From the NCBI GenBank assembly GCA_918026815.1, contig CAKJVC010000006.1, positions 248,001 to 312,000 on the forward strand: a DNA stretch of 64,000 bases, written 5' to 3'. The position numbers and the translations under genes are program-made. How positions within the stretch are numbered: position 1 is the stretch's first letter; the number at the start of each line of letters is the position of its first letter. Shown piece by piece: positions 10,628-21,990 of the stretch. The notes under the pieces are model-generated. The model did not search any database, had not been told where the DNA came from, and was given only the letters and a program-made list of their open reading frames with translations. This DNA comes from Chalara sp. BL73 (lineage: Eukaryota; Ascomycota; Leotiomycetes; Helotiales).

Positions 10628-13103
10628 GTGGGCGTAGGAATGGGAGATGGTGAGGCGAAAGGTTGGGGTGTTGCGGCGGTAGTTCTCTGGGATGATGGTG
10701 TGGCGAGCCCTTGTGGTAGATATGTCGGCTTATCTCAAGACCTTGAAGTTGTGTATAGCTGCGGGTAACATATTTGACAAAATGAACATGTTATTGGCAA
10801 AAAAATAAAATAAAATAAAAACATTGAACTGGATGAAGTATGCCATCTCTGTACGAAAGTAGTGGCACCATGGTGCATGACCGTTCGTGCCTGTCACAAG
10901 TTCTAATTGATCTGAGTTAGTATGATAATGGCTGCTAACCTGGCAGGGTATATTAATCGAAAGCTCAACCACGTTACCAATCTACGCCATGCTCACGTCC
11001 CTCGTCTCCTCCCCTTCACCCGAGCGCTTCCTCTTCATACCTCTCTTGCATGCCCGCCTCGGAACCACATTCGGACACCCAGTTCCACGCGTGCAAAATT
11101 CCCCTCTCCAACCGTCCTGCACCTCCCTTCAGCTTTGGAGTGCGCTCTGTTCGAATTATTTGTTCAGCTTCCGACAATTGTTGCATTTGTGCGGAATGAG
11201 AAGCTGTTCCATTTGAACTGGCCTAGAGCAATGTTCGACATCTTCCTGTTTTGGGTTGTCTTCGCAATATCGAACCTGATCGTGGAGGACCTTCATACAG
11301 CCGCAGGTGTACTTGGCGTAGTATTTGGTACACATTTGTTAAGTGCGGGTATAGTTTGAAGCTGTAGAATGAGTAATTTATTTGTGGAGCAGAATATTAA
11401 TTATTCGAAATGCTTGCGGATGCGATGGTGCTTTGTTTATGCTTGTAAGAAACTCATAAAGGCCTTGAACAAACTGAGCATATATGCCCGTTGCGGTGGT
11501 GGAATGAATATTCCAATAGATGCGTTTGGACTGTCAGATGTTTTCTATGCGAATGTGAATGGCTTCCTATCAACATCTCTTGCATAAGAGGAGAGGATTA
11601 TGAATCATGTCGTCCCCCTTTGCCATTTATTTTAGTAAGAGAATGAAGCTTGTATTGGAATATCGGACAAGTATTGATGCTCACAGTTGCATCAAACAGG
11701 AACAGATTAATATTTGTAAGCCTTTTTACGATGAATACTCTGTTCTTCCAGAATTGAATCCTTTGATATTATGCACTGCCTCGCCATAAAATTACGGCTA
11801 TAATTATAGAACTGATGTTTGCAGATTTTATATGGGCAGTGGACAAGAAACTGCGTGTCAAAGTCAGGGAAGCAAACTTTGGCAGAGAGAGGCGGCACCT
11901 GCCGAGAGGATAGATAGTTTCAGAACATTGAATGCAAGAGACACTCACAGAAATTGCTTATGTTCTTCGGTCCTGGGAATTCGTATACAGAGTATGCTTC
12001 CATGCTTCAGGTTGCAAGAGTCCCTTTTCATCAGACATCTTGGCATATGGTTCTGACTCGAACTTAAAATTTGATGTATGCACTAGGCTTCTTATCAGCG
12101 ATGCTCACTTTAGGTGTTGTGTAGCTCTTATTTCTAAAGCCAAAAATTTATTGCTATCAATCTTCAATTTTCATGAAAGTAGAGCTGCAAGAAAAATACT
12201 AATGTGCCATATTTATGTCAAAGGCCAACATTAGATCCACTGTCTAACAGTTGATGTATTGCTGCTTGGGATCTGTACTACTTATATCACACATAATTAA
12301 TCCGCATCCAAGATATTTGTTATGTTTCAGTAGTATGCAGCTACGTGCAAAATGAGGGAAATGGTAGAGTGCCATAAGAGATATTCGACAATAGATCGAA
12401 GTGTTTGAGGACCATGACTTTGTAGAGATGCCCCAGGAGAGACTTCCCTGACTTGTCCTTTTCAGCATCTTTCTCTGGGCAACGCTAGTCACTACTGGAA
12501 GAGCATTTTAGAAGGCTGGTGCTGTTTGGCAGCTCCTAGACCAAATGTATGTCCTCTGGAGACATGAGATGCTGATGGCTTAGATAGTGCGGGTTGGCGC
12601 TGCATTAGGAACTCAACTTCTTTATATTTTATTCCATGCAAGAAAGGGCTGATATGAATGCGTGTTACATGTCGTATGCACCTGCTTCTAGTAAGCCTTC
12701 ATCCGCTCGCTTCAGGTAGTCAGCCCTGCTGGCTACTGCAGGACTTGTCGGCGAGCAGTAGCTCCGACGGGCCACTACACCATCGGAGGGCACATCTCGT
12801 AGAGTCTTATGGATAGATGACAATGATGGAGGTTTCGTTATACGTCTGTATGAGGTGCATAAAAGATTCCGCATCGCTGTTGGTTGTTCGTGAGTCTTTT
12901 GCTCTTGGCGAATAATGGGCTATAATGCCTCAGGCAACAAACATCCCATCTTATCAAAGGAGCAACAAACGCGCAAACTGCAAGCAAGTGCGATGGCATA
13001 GCAATAAATATATCGACTGCTCCCGCAGTGGGAAGCAGAGAAAACCAAACACATATCATTGCAGCCCAAAAGAATCGCAACAATACCATAACTTCGCATC
13101 AAC
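10628..13103. other. long intergenic stretch, no gene supported
   Basis: AT-rich, about 2.5 kb. A (TAAAA)n-like tract lies near 10800-10823. A 145-codon frame at 10922-11359 and several of 60-100 codons show no family features, signal peptide or consistent splice sites. The last few hundred bases are the likely promoter of the AIG2-like gene. Confidence 0.45.
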
Positions 13104-13877
13104 ATGGGCGAGCACACCGCGTTCTTCTATGGCACCTTGGTAAGTCTCCATTGGCTCACTACTCTCAGCGTATGAGCATCAAGGCTTGATTTACTTCCGC
13201 ATACTAATATAGGATTTGGTGGCAGATGGCGAAAGAGATTCTGTTTCGCGTTTTGTACGGCACAACCAGGCCAGAGAACACCGAGTATCTCGCCGTCGCA
13301 CAAGATATCCGTATTAGCTCAGCTGTGCTGCGCGACTACTGTCGTCACCGGGTCGAAGGGGCAGACTACCCTGGTATCATCGCTCAGAAGGGGGCCAGCG
13401 TGCTCGGCACATATGTGACAGGATTGCGTGACGCGGACATATACAGGCTAGACATGTTCGAAGGGCGTCAGTACAAGAGGACTGAGGTGAAGGTTGTGCT
13501 TGAGCATGATAAGAGTGAGGCTGAGGCGGAGACTTATGTGTTTCTTTATGAGGATGATTTGGTCAAGGAGGAATGGAGTTACGAGGATTTCCGCAGGACG
13601 AAATTGCAACATTGGGCTGATGTTGAGAGCGAGGAGTATGCTGGTGAGTCTTGACTTGTTGCTATAGTTAGTATCTCGTTGCGAAGTCTGCGGGCCATCC
13701 TTTTTGAGTCATTAGCTAATGATATGCCCAGAGGCAGATGCGGACAGAGAAGCTGAAGCTTCAGGCAATCGTATTGAAACCGACCGAGCCAGTGAGGCCA
13801 AGGAGGGAACGGGAAATCCTGTCAAGACGCAAGTTGAGGAGAAGAAGGCCGAGGGGGTTCTTGATAGTGCTGTTTGA
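13104..13877 (+). CDS. AIG2-like / gamma-glutamylcyclotransferase-fold protein
   Basis: Three exons (13104-13139, 13226-13643 and 13732-13877) give 199 residues. The first exon encodes only 12 residues, MGEHTAFFYGTL, and splices to MAKEILFRVLYG. This rebuilds the family's N-terminal FFYGTLM substrate-binding loop. The core ends with LDMFEGRQYKRTEVKV, the typical GGCT-like closing segment, and a FLYEDD strand. The family acts on gamma-glutamyl amino acids or related adducts; the actual substrate of fungal AIG2-like proteins is uncertain. The third exon adds a 50-residue acidic/lysine-rich tail with no hydrophobic core, joined through a GTGAGT donor and CCCAG acceptor; without that splice the protein would stop at 142 residues of exon 2. 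Probably cytosolic. Confidence 0.88.
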
Positions 13878-15979
13878 AATGCTGGCTTTAGGTTGCTAGC
13901 CCACCAGCCATGCAAAGTCTTATGAAAACGAAGAAATGAATAGAACAAGGCATCAGTCCGACACATCACACAAAAATTTTCCTACATTCTCTACCATCCA
14001 TTCATATCAATTCCAAAATTTTGTGACAACTTGATAAGAATGTGAGACCTAAAACAAAGATTGTTTTCTCACATCGAAGCTGACCGATCAGAAATTATGT
14101 GTTCGAACTTGTTGGTTCTCTGGATGGTCATGTAGCCCAGAGCCTACCAAAGCCAATCAAATCTCCAGTACAACCGCAGCTCCAAACGGCTGATTTACGA
14201 GCCAACCTTATGACGGCATCACTCTGCAACTTACAATATAGTCGGCTTATCACATGTTGATTGCAACGTAACCACAGCTAAAATGTCATGTGCAATCTAC
14301 TAGAGCATAAATAGTAAGGCAGATTCTATAAGGAAACTTATGCACGAAATATAAAATTGCAGTTGCGAGTGAGCCGGAGATTTCGATGAGGCTGAGGTCC
14401 ATGAAAGAGGCGAAAATCGACTGGAATGGGCTTACGTTGAAGATCGACGGTTTCATGCCATGATGTGGCGAGGTCCGGAAGCTGGGTCAAATGCTGTGGT
14501 TATTCATAGGTAGGGAGGGGCGTTTGTAAGCGAGCTTTAGCGAGCTTTTTTGGATTGCCAGGCGATTCATTTTCAAGGCGGTTCAAGAACCACTGAGAAT
14601 CTCTGAGATGGGGAAAAGAGAAACATATGCAGCGCAAGTGAGGAGAAATGCTTCAAGCCTTTGAGTCTCTGGTGACGACTTTCTAAACTGTGCCGAGTTC
14701 ACCGCACAGAACAGAATTCTCTGGTCGTGGAAAAAGCTCTTTGAAAGATGTCTTTCCTCTTTCAACGCGTTGAAACAATCGAGGTTTCAGGTACAGGTTA
14801 AGCTCAGGGATGCACGGCGAGATCTGTTGGTTCGGACGGACCAAGCCCTTGGGTGGGAACGCTAAGTTGGGGGTTTGCAAAGGGGCAAGCGAGCTCTTCG
14901 CATTGAGTGGTCGGTGGCTATGCGCCCTCCCTAGAGTACCTGAAGAGGCATAGGATACGTAAGCAGTCCTATTGGTCAGCCCCTGCCAAGACATATTTAA
15001 GCGACGGGCTTTGGTTGGCTAGACATGGGTGCTATGCAATTGTTATGTAAGCCCTCACAATGTTCCTCGCTACTGACGGCCATTTTTCGCTGTGACCGAA
15101 ACCCTTTTGGGAGCTGTTCCCTTGCGAGCTGTTCCCTTGCGGCATAAGGACCCTGAACCATGTGATATGCCTCGTAGCCGTTGCGTATGCTGTATGGCTG
15201 ACGATGGCAAAATGTGATTCCCCTCACCGAACTGTGCAAAATGTTTCAAGAAACATCCATCGCAAGACCTATCACCCCCATAGAAATGTTCAGGCTACAC
15301 AGTTTAACATTCAATAGTTCATGGCTCGGTGGTTTCAAGATCAAAGTTTTTAGAAGCGTGCTATCGAGAATAACGGTATCGGTAGATTTCGATTGCGCTG
15401 TGTAACAATACCCTAGTCATGATAGACTTTACCGGACAGCAGGTGATGTGGCTGCTAGAAGCGTACCGAAAACCTATTCTCTGTGTGAGCCAATACATTG
15501 GGGGAAAACGGCGGAAGCTGAGTCGCGTGGCGCGTCGCTATGGAGGCCATCGCATCCAACTAAAGGCTGCATTTCTAACTTCTGCTTAACTGTACCTTGC
15601 AGAAGATCCTCAGGGGGTACGTGCCGAGCCAAGCAGTGGCTGAAAGGGTTTTTGACATGAACCCCCAATTAGGCACATATCCACTCTTGTCGTGAGGAGA
15701 AAATAGAAGGGGGGGATGGGCACAGACAGGCACAGACAGGCACGATATAAGATCACCCGGCTCACCTCCTGTGTTTCTCTTTTTTTTTCCCCTTCACCCA
15801 TCGTCATCGCGGTTTAAACATCTTCATTTTTTGCACTTCTTCATTTTCTGTAAAGGCTGGCTCCTTTTGACTGTGTCAAATCACCTTCCTTAGCCCTCGA
15901 GATCTTCCGAAGACATTCATTGTGCAAACAAACCCAGTCACATTTCAACGCGAGTCGCTTCTTTGTTGTCGATTCTTTG
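13878..15979. other. intergenic, no gene seen
   Basis: About 2.1 kb without a supported gene. It holds a perfect duplicate of a GAGCTGTTCCCTTGC unit near 15110-15140, a GGCACAGACA tandem near 15718-15742, and a pyrimidine-rich tract at 15770-15800 typical of fungal promoters just upstream of the LPMO leader. Confidence 0.5.
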
Positions 15980-16196
15980 GTAAGTAAAGGACATTTGGAA
16001 ATTCTTTATGAATGTCTTTGTGGCTAGAAGTTGCTTGGGTTCTCAACGAGTAAAGACAATAACATTGCTATGCGGCCATTGTCTGCGAATAAATTCCTTG
16101 TGCCCGTTGTTCCTCTGGGCTTTAAACATATTTTCGGAACAGAATATTTTTTATGATTTATCATTGCTGACTTCTTCCTTCCGCAGAGAATATCAA
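15980..16196 (+). other. probable 5'-UTR intron of the AA11 LPMO gene
   Basis: A GTAAGTA donor at 15980 and a TTCCTTCCGCAG acceptor ending at 16196, preceded by a TTGCTGAC branch-like site, bound a 217-nt segment in the leader of the LPMO gene. It contains no part of the coding frame. Prediction from splice signals only. Confidence 0.5.
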
Positions 16197-16320
16197 CTTG
16201 ACTACAAATACCAAAAAGATATAGCGTTCGCCCGAAATTACACTCATTCTATCAAGAGAAGCTACATATCGTCAGGCACGAAAACTACTTTCAAGCAAAT
16301 TTCACAATTACGATTAGAAG

Positions 16321-17565
16321 ATGAAGCTCACAACTTCGGGACTTGCAGTCCTCGGACTCGCAACAATCGCTAATGCGCACATGCGTTTGGCCCACCCTCC
16401 GCCTTACCCAGATCAGAATTTGCAGAACGGTCCTCTCGCCGCAGACGGTAGTGATTTCCCTTGCAAGAGCAGCTCCTATACGGGAGGAACAACTACCACA
16501 CTCACACCCGGAAGCAGCCAACCGCTTGATTTCACAGGCACAGCAGTTCACGGTGGTGGCTCATGTCAGATCTCCATCACCTATGATGCCGTGCCAAATA
16601 AGCAGAGCACTTGGAAAGTCCTTCACTCCTACATTTCAGGTTGTCCCGCGGAAGGCACCAACGATAACGTGGGTACTAATGCTGACGAACCCCGGCCATT
16701 CAAGTACCCATTCGAGATCGACGAGAGACTTCCCGCTGGCAAGGCAACTCTTGCTTGGACCTGGATCAACAAGATCGGGAACCGCGAATTTTACATGAAC
16801 TGCGCTCCAGTCGAGATCGGAGGTTCTTCGTCTGATCAGGCATATCTTGATAGCCTTCCAAATATGTTTGTTGCTAATATCCAAATGCCGACTGGCTTTC
16901 CCGGAACGACTCTTGAGAAAACCGATGTTATCTTCCCCAATCCGGGAGAGTATGTGACATACGGCAACCAAGGTGACTTCAAAAAGGAGTACAATATGGC
17001 CGCTGACCCTCCTGCGGATGTCATCGCATTCAACGGCGCTGCTTCCGGCTCTGCTTCCGTTCCATCGGCTACCGCCTCTCCGGAGTCCAGCTCCAGCGCT
17101 TCCCCAGCTGAGACTCCCGCGCCAACCATCCCTGGCGGAGTCTTCGTCACAGTTGACCCAGATGCATCTTCGACTGATGCTCCTGCGGCCTCAAGCACTC
17201 TGGCAGCACCCACAACTGCAGCGCCAGTTGCCACCAGCCCACCAATTGCTGAAAAGCCTTCGTCCGCGGCGTCATCTCCTGTTGCTGTTCCAACAGCATC
17301 TCCAAGCGCCGGCGGCGGAAGTAGCAGTGGTTCCACCACGGCTGGTTCAGCTTGCTCTGTAGAGGGACAGTGGAACTGCATCGACGGCTCATCCTTCCAG
17401 CGCTGCGCCAGCGGTGCTTGGTCCGCGGTTCAGCAGCTCTCGGCTGGGACAGAATGCACGGTTGGCACCTCGGATTCTATTGCTATTGCTGCTATCGCTG
17501 CCAAACCTAAGCGTGCCGTTCGCTTCTCTCATGAGCACTTCAAGAGACACCTTCACTCTTCATAA
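16321..17565 (+). CDS. secreted AA11 lytic polysaccharide monooxygenase with C-terminal X278-like module
   Basis: Copper enzyme that oxidatively cleaves chitin. Single exon, 414 residues. The signal peptide ends at Ala19, so the mature chain begins with His20, required for the copper histidine brace. The second brace His is His77 in AVHGGGSCQ, and the axial Tyr is Tyr158 in EFYMNCAPVEI. This spacing (1, 58, 139 in mature numbering) fits the AA11 family. PLAADGSDFPCK near the N-terminus is also AA11-like. Residues of about 235-340 are an Ala/Ser/Pro/Thr linker. About 342-386 form a Cys-rich module (CSVEGQWNC, FQRCASGAW, GTECTVG) like the X278 domain found on AA11 proteins. The last 25 residues are basic with two Lys-Arg sites. 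Likely role: remodelling of own or other fungal chitin. Confidence 0.93.
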   Translation: MKLTTSGLAVLGLATIANAHMRLAHPPPYPDQNLQNGPLAADGSDFPCKSSSYTGGTTTTLTPGSSQPLDFTGTAVHGGGSCQISITYDAVPNKQSTWKVLHSYISGCPAEGTNDNVGTNADEPRPFKYPFEIDERLPAGKATLAWTWINKIGNREFYMNCAPVEIGGSSSDQAYLDSLPNMFVANIQMPTGFPGTTLEKTDVIFPNPGEYVTYGNQGDFKKEYNMAADPPADVIAFNGAASGSASVPSATASPESSSSASPAETPAPTIPGGVFVTVDPDASSTDAPAASSTLAAPTTAAPVATSPPIAEKPSSAASSPVAVPTASPSAGGGSSSGSTTAGSACSVEGQWNCIDGSSFQRCASGAWSAVQQLSAGTECTVGTSDSIAIAAIAAKPKRAVRFSHEHFKRHLHSS

Positions 17566-19666
17566 GTTCGATTCTGATCGACTTGTTCGGTTGGCGTTGA
17601 ATTTGGGGTAGGGTTGGGTTCATGCTTGGAATAAAGAGACGGTATATGGATGACTTATATTGGATGTCATGGTACGGCGGAGTTTTCATTAGTAGAGCTT
17701 CATTTTCTTCACATCATTCTTTCTTGTACATACACTTTTTTGGCGGTTGGCGAGGGATGTATCTATATCACCGGGATCTCAAGAGAGGGACTTCTCATGA
17801 CAATACAGTCAATACAAAAGCTTGACCTTAAAAACGTTTGTCCGCAACACTTCATCGCTAACTGTGATTGTGATATGGCTCTTGCTTCGTTTTATGCTTG
17901 ATAGATGACGCATGTATCGAATCGTATCGTACTAGTAATGTACATGTGACTCACCAGACTCACCAGACTGAACAACGATCAGCAGGTCACAATTATGCAA
18001 ATGCGTAGACGAACCTCTCTTACTCTGTTCACTGCTCGCATTCAGGCTCTAAATCTCCAGCGTTTATTGCACACCAAGTGATAGCTAACAACTGGTGGGG
18101 CAGTGATGACAGGTGGGGCGTGGGTCAAGAGTGAGCATCACTGCCCCTCTAGGCCTCTTCTTCCCTCATTTTCATACAAGGGGAGAGTTACATGAGCCGA
18201 CAAGGTGATTTATCATATGAGCCAACATCGGAGATTCCGCAGTAGGCGTAGATCGTCCGGCATCTTCTCAGTATGATGAGTTTGGTGGTACCTGGGTTCA
18301 GACACGTCAAAGATTTCTTCAACTGCTATTTGCTACTTGACGTCTATACTTCAGTGAACTCTACAATTTCGCACTTCGTAACCTATCACGCTCTCTCCTT
18401 TTTTTGATATCCAGACAGTGACTTGCATTATGACAACCACATGTGCGAGGGCTACGAGCTGCGCCGATGTTTTGATTATCAGTGTGGGCATTTCGGGCAA
18501 GAAAACTGCTATCGATATGCTATGAAAAGGTCTCGGACGTAACTTCATAATAGTTGAGAAGAGTAATCAGGTTAGTGGGACTTGAAATGATCGGAAATAT
18601 CCTGGGTATTGTTGTCTATTTGCCTCTTATACAAGAAAATCGTTGGACTTGATTTTGAAAAAGAGTTAGGAAGAGAGGAGGGGAAAGTGAGAATATTTCA
18701 ACTTGTCCGCTGCCTCTGAATACAGGACGTCTGGAGCCACCTATATTCATTATCATTGGAGCCCAATCCTAACCGGTAAGTTTATCGACTTCTCTCCCCG
18801 AGTAGTTCCGCTAGAGCATTACAAGGGAAAGATGAATATAGAGTATCTTGTATGCCAATACTGCGACTTGCGCAATGGTTACCAGAACTTTCAGGGAAAG
18901 AGAATATCCAAGGCAAGGAGAATCCTCGATTGTCTCATCAAAACCGCACATAGGTACCCTCTATTAAGCACGTACTTTTCAACACTGCCATCTCTGAATC
19001 ACGATGGGATGCTGAAAGCAAACACGGAGTACCCAAATCCAGCGCCTTACAGATAAGGACGGTAATTTTTGCATAGAATAAACGATCATATCAGACTTTC
19101 TGGTCTCGGGAGTCAGCCAATTTAACATGCTTAGGTGCCCAGATATCCGCGGTCTGGACACATTTGCTAAATGTCAAGGTGGACTTTGCACGATGAGACT
19201 GGGGCGTCAACATGGATGGGGAGAATATCAGAATTATAGGCAGCGGAGCCAAGGCGTGGGTTCGATGTTCTGTCCTAGCTATCGGGTTCAAGACCAGTTC
19301 ATATATCCAATCAAAATGTATGTTGTAAATAGTGTTTCGAAGAGTATATCTCGGTGAGGGGTGCTTCGGCTTACTTGGGCATGACAGTCCTGAGCTCTAT
19401 GGAATGTTGGCCACCGTGCCTCCGATCCATTTAGCTAAGCCAAACACAAATCCTGGTCATAATAGCATCATTCTAATAATTGATGGTCAGGCTTTATATA
19501 TAACAGCACTGATTCAAGAGGTCAAAGCAGTGAGAGATGCTAGAAGTCGCATTTCTCTTTGCCTATAACTCAAGTCTCCAAATTGTTTTTTTTTTTTAAA
19601 AAAATCACAACGCAGAGCCCCAAGCATGACTCTCACAATCTGCATTTGCCAAATTGCCTTTTGCAG
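17566..19666. other. intergenic, no gene seen
   Basis: About 2.1 kb. Contains a 9-bp tandem (ACTCACCAG twice near 17950-17968) and a 12-bp perfect inverted repeat at 18097-18147 listed separately. The 117-codon frame at 18703-19056 has no recognisable features. Confidence 0.45.
18097..18147. repeat. 12-bp perfect inverted repeat
   Basis: GGGGCAGTGATG at 18097-18108 is matched by CATCACTGCCCC at 18136-18147, separated by 27 nt. It could form a hairpin or be a relic of a small inverted-repeat element. No target-site duplication is evident. Confidence 0.6.
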
Positions 19667-20012
19667 TACAAGAATGAGGACGGAATCATCACCGACAACC
19701 GGTCAGATACCGTCATACCATGTCAAAAAAGGAAGCGCAGTATCGACTGGAAGGATTTTGATATTGAGGGTCCAGCAGCTGATGATCTGACGAAGAGGGA
19801 GGCCTCAAGAAGGATAAGGTGAAAGAAGAGATCATAATTTCTGGTAAGGCAATTTTTGGCGGGCCGCGTTGCCACTGGTGCAGCTGTTGCAATCGGAGCG
19901 TTGTATATGGAGACGCTGAATAAAGCATGAAGACAAAGAGCGCTATAAATCCCTCATAGATAATCTGCCGGATATGCCTAAAGATGCCAGGCTACCAGGC
20001 TACCATGGATGA
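19667..20012 (+). pseudogene. frame-broken gene remnant, unknown family
   Basis: Four consecutive segments in shifting frames read like one protein. 19667-19822 gives YKNEDGIITDNR and then KRSIDWKDFDIEGPAADDL; it follows a TTTTGCAG acceptor-like site. From 19807 the next frame gives KKDKVKEEIIISGKAIF. From 19859 a third gives AGRVATGAAVAIGALYMETL. From 19929 the last gives EDKERYKSLIDNLPDMPKD, ending with a stop at 20012. Each piece ends where the next begins, as expected if small indels broke an ancestral frame. No introns with proper borders explain the shifts. I do not recognise the family: there is one hydrophobic, Gly/Ala-rich helix followed by a charged helix. The 5' part of the gene is not visible. 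Sequence error is a formal alternative. Confidence 0.6.
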
Positions 20013-20433
20013 AGGATGTAGGCAAGTGCAAGAAGCTGAAAGTTGATGAGATATGAAGCCTGGCTCTGCTTGGAAATAGAATTACTCTGACACTAGTGGT
20101 GGTGGCTGAAAAACACACTGCGTGCGCAAAAGATATAGTGAAGATACTCTGCTTGACGACCTGGTGTCTTCCGTCCGAGCATCTTGCTCCGAATAACTCT
20201 ATCTAATTGACGTACTTTCACAAGCTAATTACCCGTCTCTGCATATTTATCAGCGCCCCGGTACAGAGCAAAGCAGATCGGCTAACTATGCTGCTTCTTG
20301 TAATTGACTAATATTATAGTCAGGGCTAAGAATCAACTATACCCTGTGCTACGTTATAAGCCTCCTGTTGCAATAGGGCTTTGCATGTCAATTCGAGGCA
20401 TACCACAGTTCCAGGTATACCGTAATTCGATGA
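20013..20433. other. intergenic, no gene seen
   Basis: Short AT-rich spacer between the pseudogene and the convergent YIH1-like gene. Confidence 0.5.
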
Positions 20434-21255
20434 TCAATGCCTTCCCTTCTTAGTAGTCTCGTCTGCCACAAAGCCGCCCTTAATACAAGCATCTCGCGCG
20501 ACAGAGTTGATGATACTGAATCGTTTTGGTCCGAGCTGGTGACCACCATACCATCTTGTAACTACAATCATAACATTCCATATATCCATTAGCTGGAGAA
20601 GATGTAGAACACGACCACCAGCAGCCGTCTCACCGTCGTCGTCGCAATCCTGAAAGGTTATACCATTTGTGCCTCTGATCCTCCACGCAGTTATATTATG
20701 GGTCGCAGAGCGTATTTTCTTGTCGCTGTCAAGGAGGTGTTGTAGATATTGATTAGCTTGATTTGGTGATGAGACAGAGGCGGATCGTGCAATGAAGACT
20801 GACTTCAACTCGATTACCACATCCGAGAGTGTCCATGGTGGGGGTTCTGAGATCACGTAGGATTCTGTGCCTAGGGACTGGTCTGTGTCCGGCGCATCAT
20901 CCGACACATGCTCCGGGTTGATATCTTGCTCTGCAACAGAATCCAACATCATGTTCACTTCCTCAATCACATCGTACAAGCATACCTCCCCAGGCTGAAA
21001 CAGTCTCCCCACAGAATCCCGGAATGTATCAGCGACATATTTTCCCTCGCCTCTCCGTGTATGTTCACCAGAGCTCTCGGTACCTAGGACCACTAGTGGT
21101 TCCTCTGGGTATTGGTCCGAGAAGTGAAGCCGCAACGAGATTGATCGTGCTGGAAGATGGAGGACATAGATGTTTGCTTCGGATGTAGACAAGAGCGTGC
21201 CTTCTCCATAAATAGAGTTTACGGCCTCAATCTCATTTAAGAGATCCTCACTCAT
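20434..21255 (-). CDS. RWD and IMPACT-domain protein (YIH1-like)
   Basis: Single exon of 273 residues. Residues of about 1-108 form an RWD domain, starting SEDLLNEIEAVNSIYGEG with the conserved SIYG and a YPEEPL turn. Residues of about 145-250 form the UPF0029/IMPACT domain, with FIARSASVSSPNQANQYLQ and the signature VVTRWYGGHQLGPKRF. This two-domain layout and length match yeast Yih1 (258 aa) and mammalian IMPACT. They compete with Gcn2 for binding Gcn1 and so damp phosphorylation of eIF2alpha in amino-acid starvation. Cytosolic. Between the domains is an acidic linker. Assignment of the domains is firm; the Gcn2-inhibitor role is inferred from family. Whether another paralogue in this genome is the true Yih1 cannot be told. 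Confidence 0.9.
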   Translation of the reverse strand: MSEDLLNEIEAVNSIYGEGTLLSTSEANIYVLHLPARSISLRLHFSDQYPEEPLVVLGTESSGEHTRRGEGKYVADTFRDSVGRLFQPGEVCLYDVIEEVNMMLDSVAEQDINPEHVSDDAPDTDQSLGTESYVISEPPPWTLSDVVIELKSVFIARSASVSSPNQANQYLQHLLDSDKKIRSATHNITAWRIRGTNGITFQDCDDDGETAAGGRVLHLLQLMDIWNVMIVVTRWYGGHQLGPKRFSIINSVARDACIKGGFVADETTKKGRH

Positions 21256-21990
21256 GTTAGATCCCAGAATGCGCGATAATATTTAACTTTACCTCATCAA
21301 TCATGATTTGAGTATATCAAACGCCAAGCCAACAGGTCCGCGCTTAGGAATCCCGAGAATTCGGTTAAAGCGGCTAAGCTGATCGAAGCTAACATCCTCA
21401 TCCTCAATACAATCACCTCCACGTAATTGTCCTAATAGATATTTGATACATAGCTTGCTATACAAACGCACAAAAGTTCCTCAATTGTCTTCATTTATTT
21501 CACTGTGTCACATTATGTGCACGATATAAGGTGAATTAGCAAACATTCAAGAATAGTACTCATTTAAACGCCGCTGAGGGACAAGAAATATGCCATGGCT
21601 ACTACCAGCTTGGCTGTCTGTTGGACGTTAGCCGCCAACATTTTTTCAGGTCTGGTTTCAGCACATGAATTGTAGCTTATCATGTCTTGGGCCCTCATAA
21701 CTTCAATATATAATTAGAAATATGAAAGGCTGTCAAGATTATCTAGGTTACAATGGGCTTGTTTCCCGAAGGGCTGGTATCCGCCGGCCCGCAAATGCCC
21801 CAAGACTTCAAGGCTTTCTTTGTGCAACTATGAGCAGCAGGTGTTGTTGGAATCCAAAAGAACTAAATAAATACTTCCATAGTATCCAAAACCCGAGATA
21901 TTTGGATTTCCGCCCTAGCTATTCTTCTTACACAAACCTCAAACTTCTTGCTGCCAGTACTCCTTTAGCCACAAACCTTGCTCATCAAAA
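21256..21990. other. divergent intergenic region
   Basis: Lies between the divergent YIH1-like gene and the large membrane protein, and presumably holds both promoters. A frame at 21722-22078 overlaps the membrane-protein start in another frame and is not called. Confidence 0.5.

Noticed and set aside
10922..11359. 145-codon plus-strand frame with a hydrophobic C-terminus
   Set aside because: Low-complexity Pro/Leu/His composition and no recognisable domain; likely chance in a long spacer.
18703..19056. 117-codon plus-strand frame
   Set aside because: No domain, no splice signals and no similarity to any family I recognise.
19250..19300. GGTTCGATGTTC and GGGTTCAAGACC as possible tRNA B-boxes
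   Set aside because: No matching acceptor stem, anticodon arm or A-box at the right distance on either strand.
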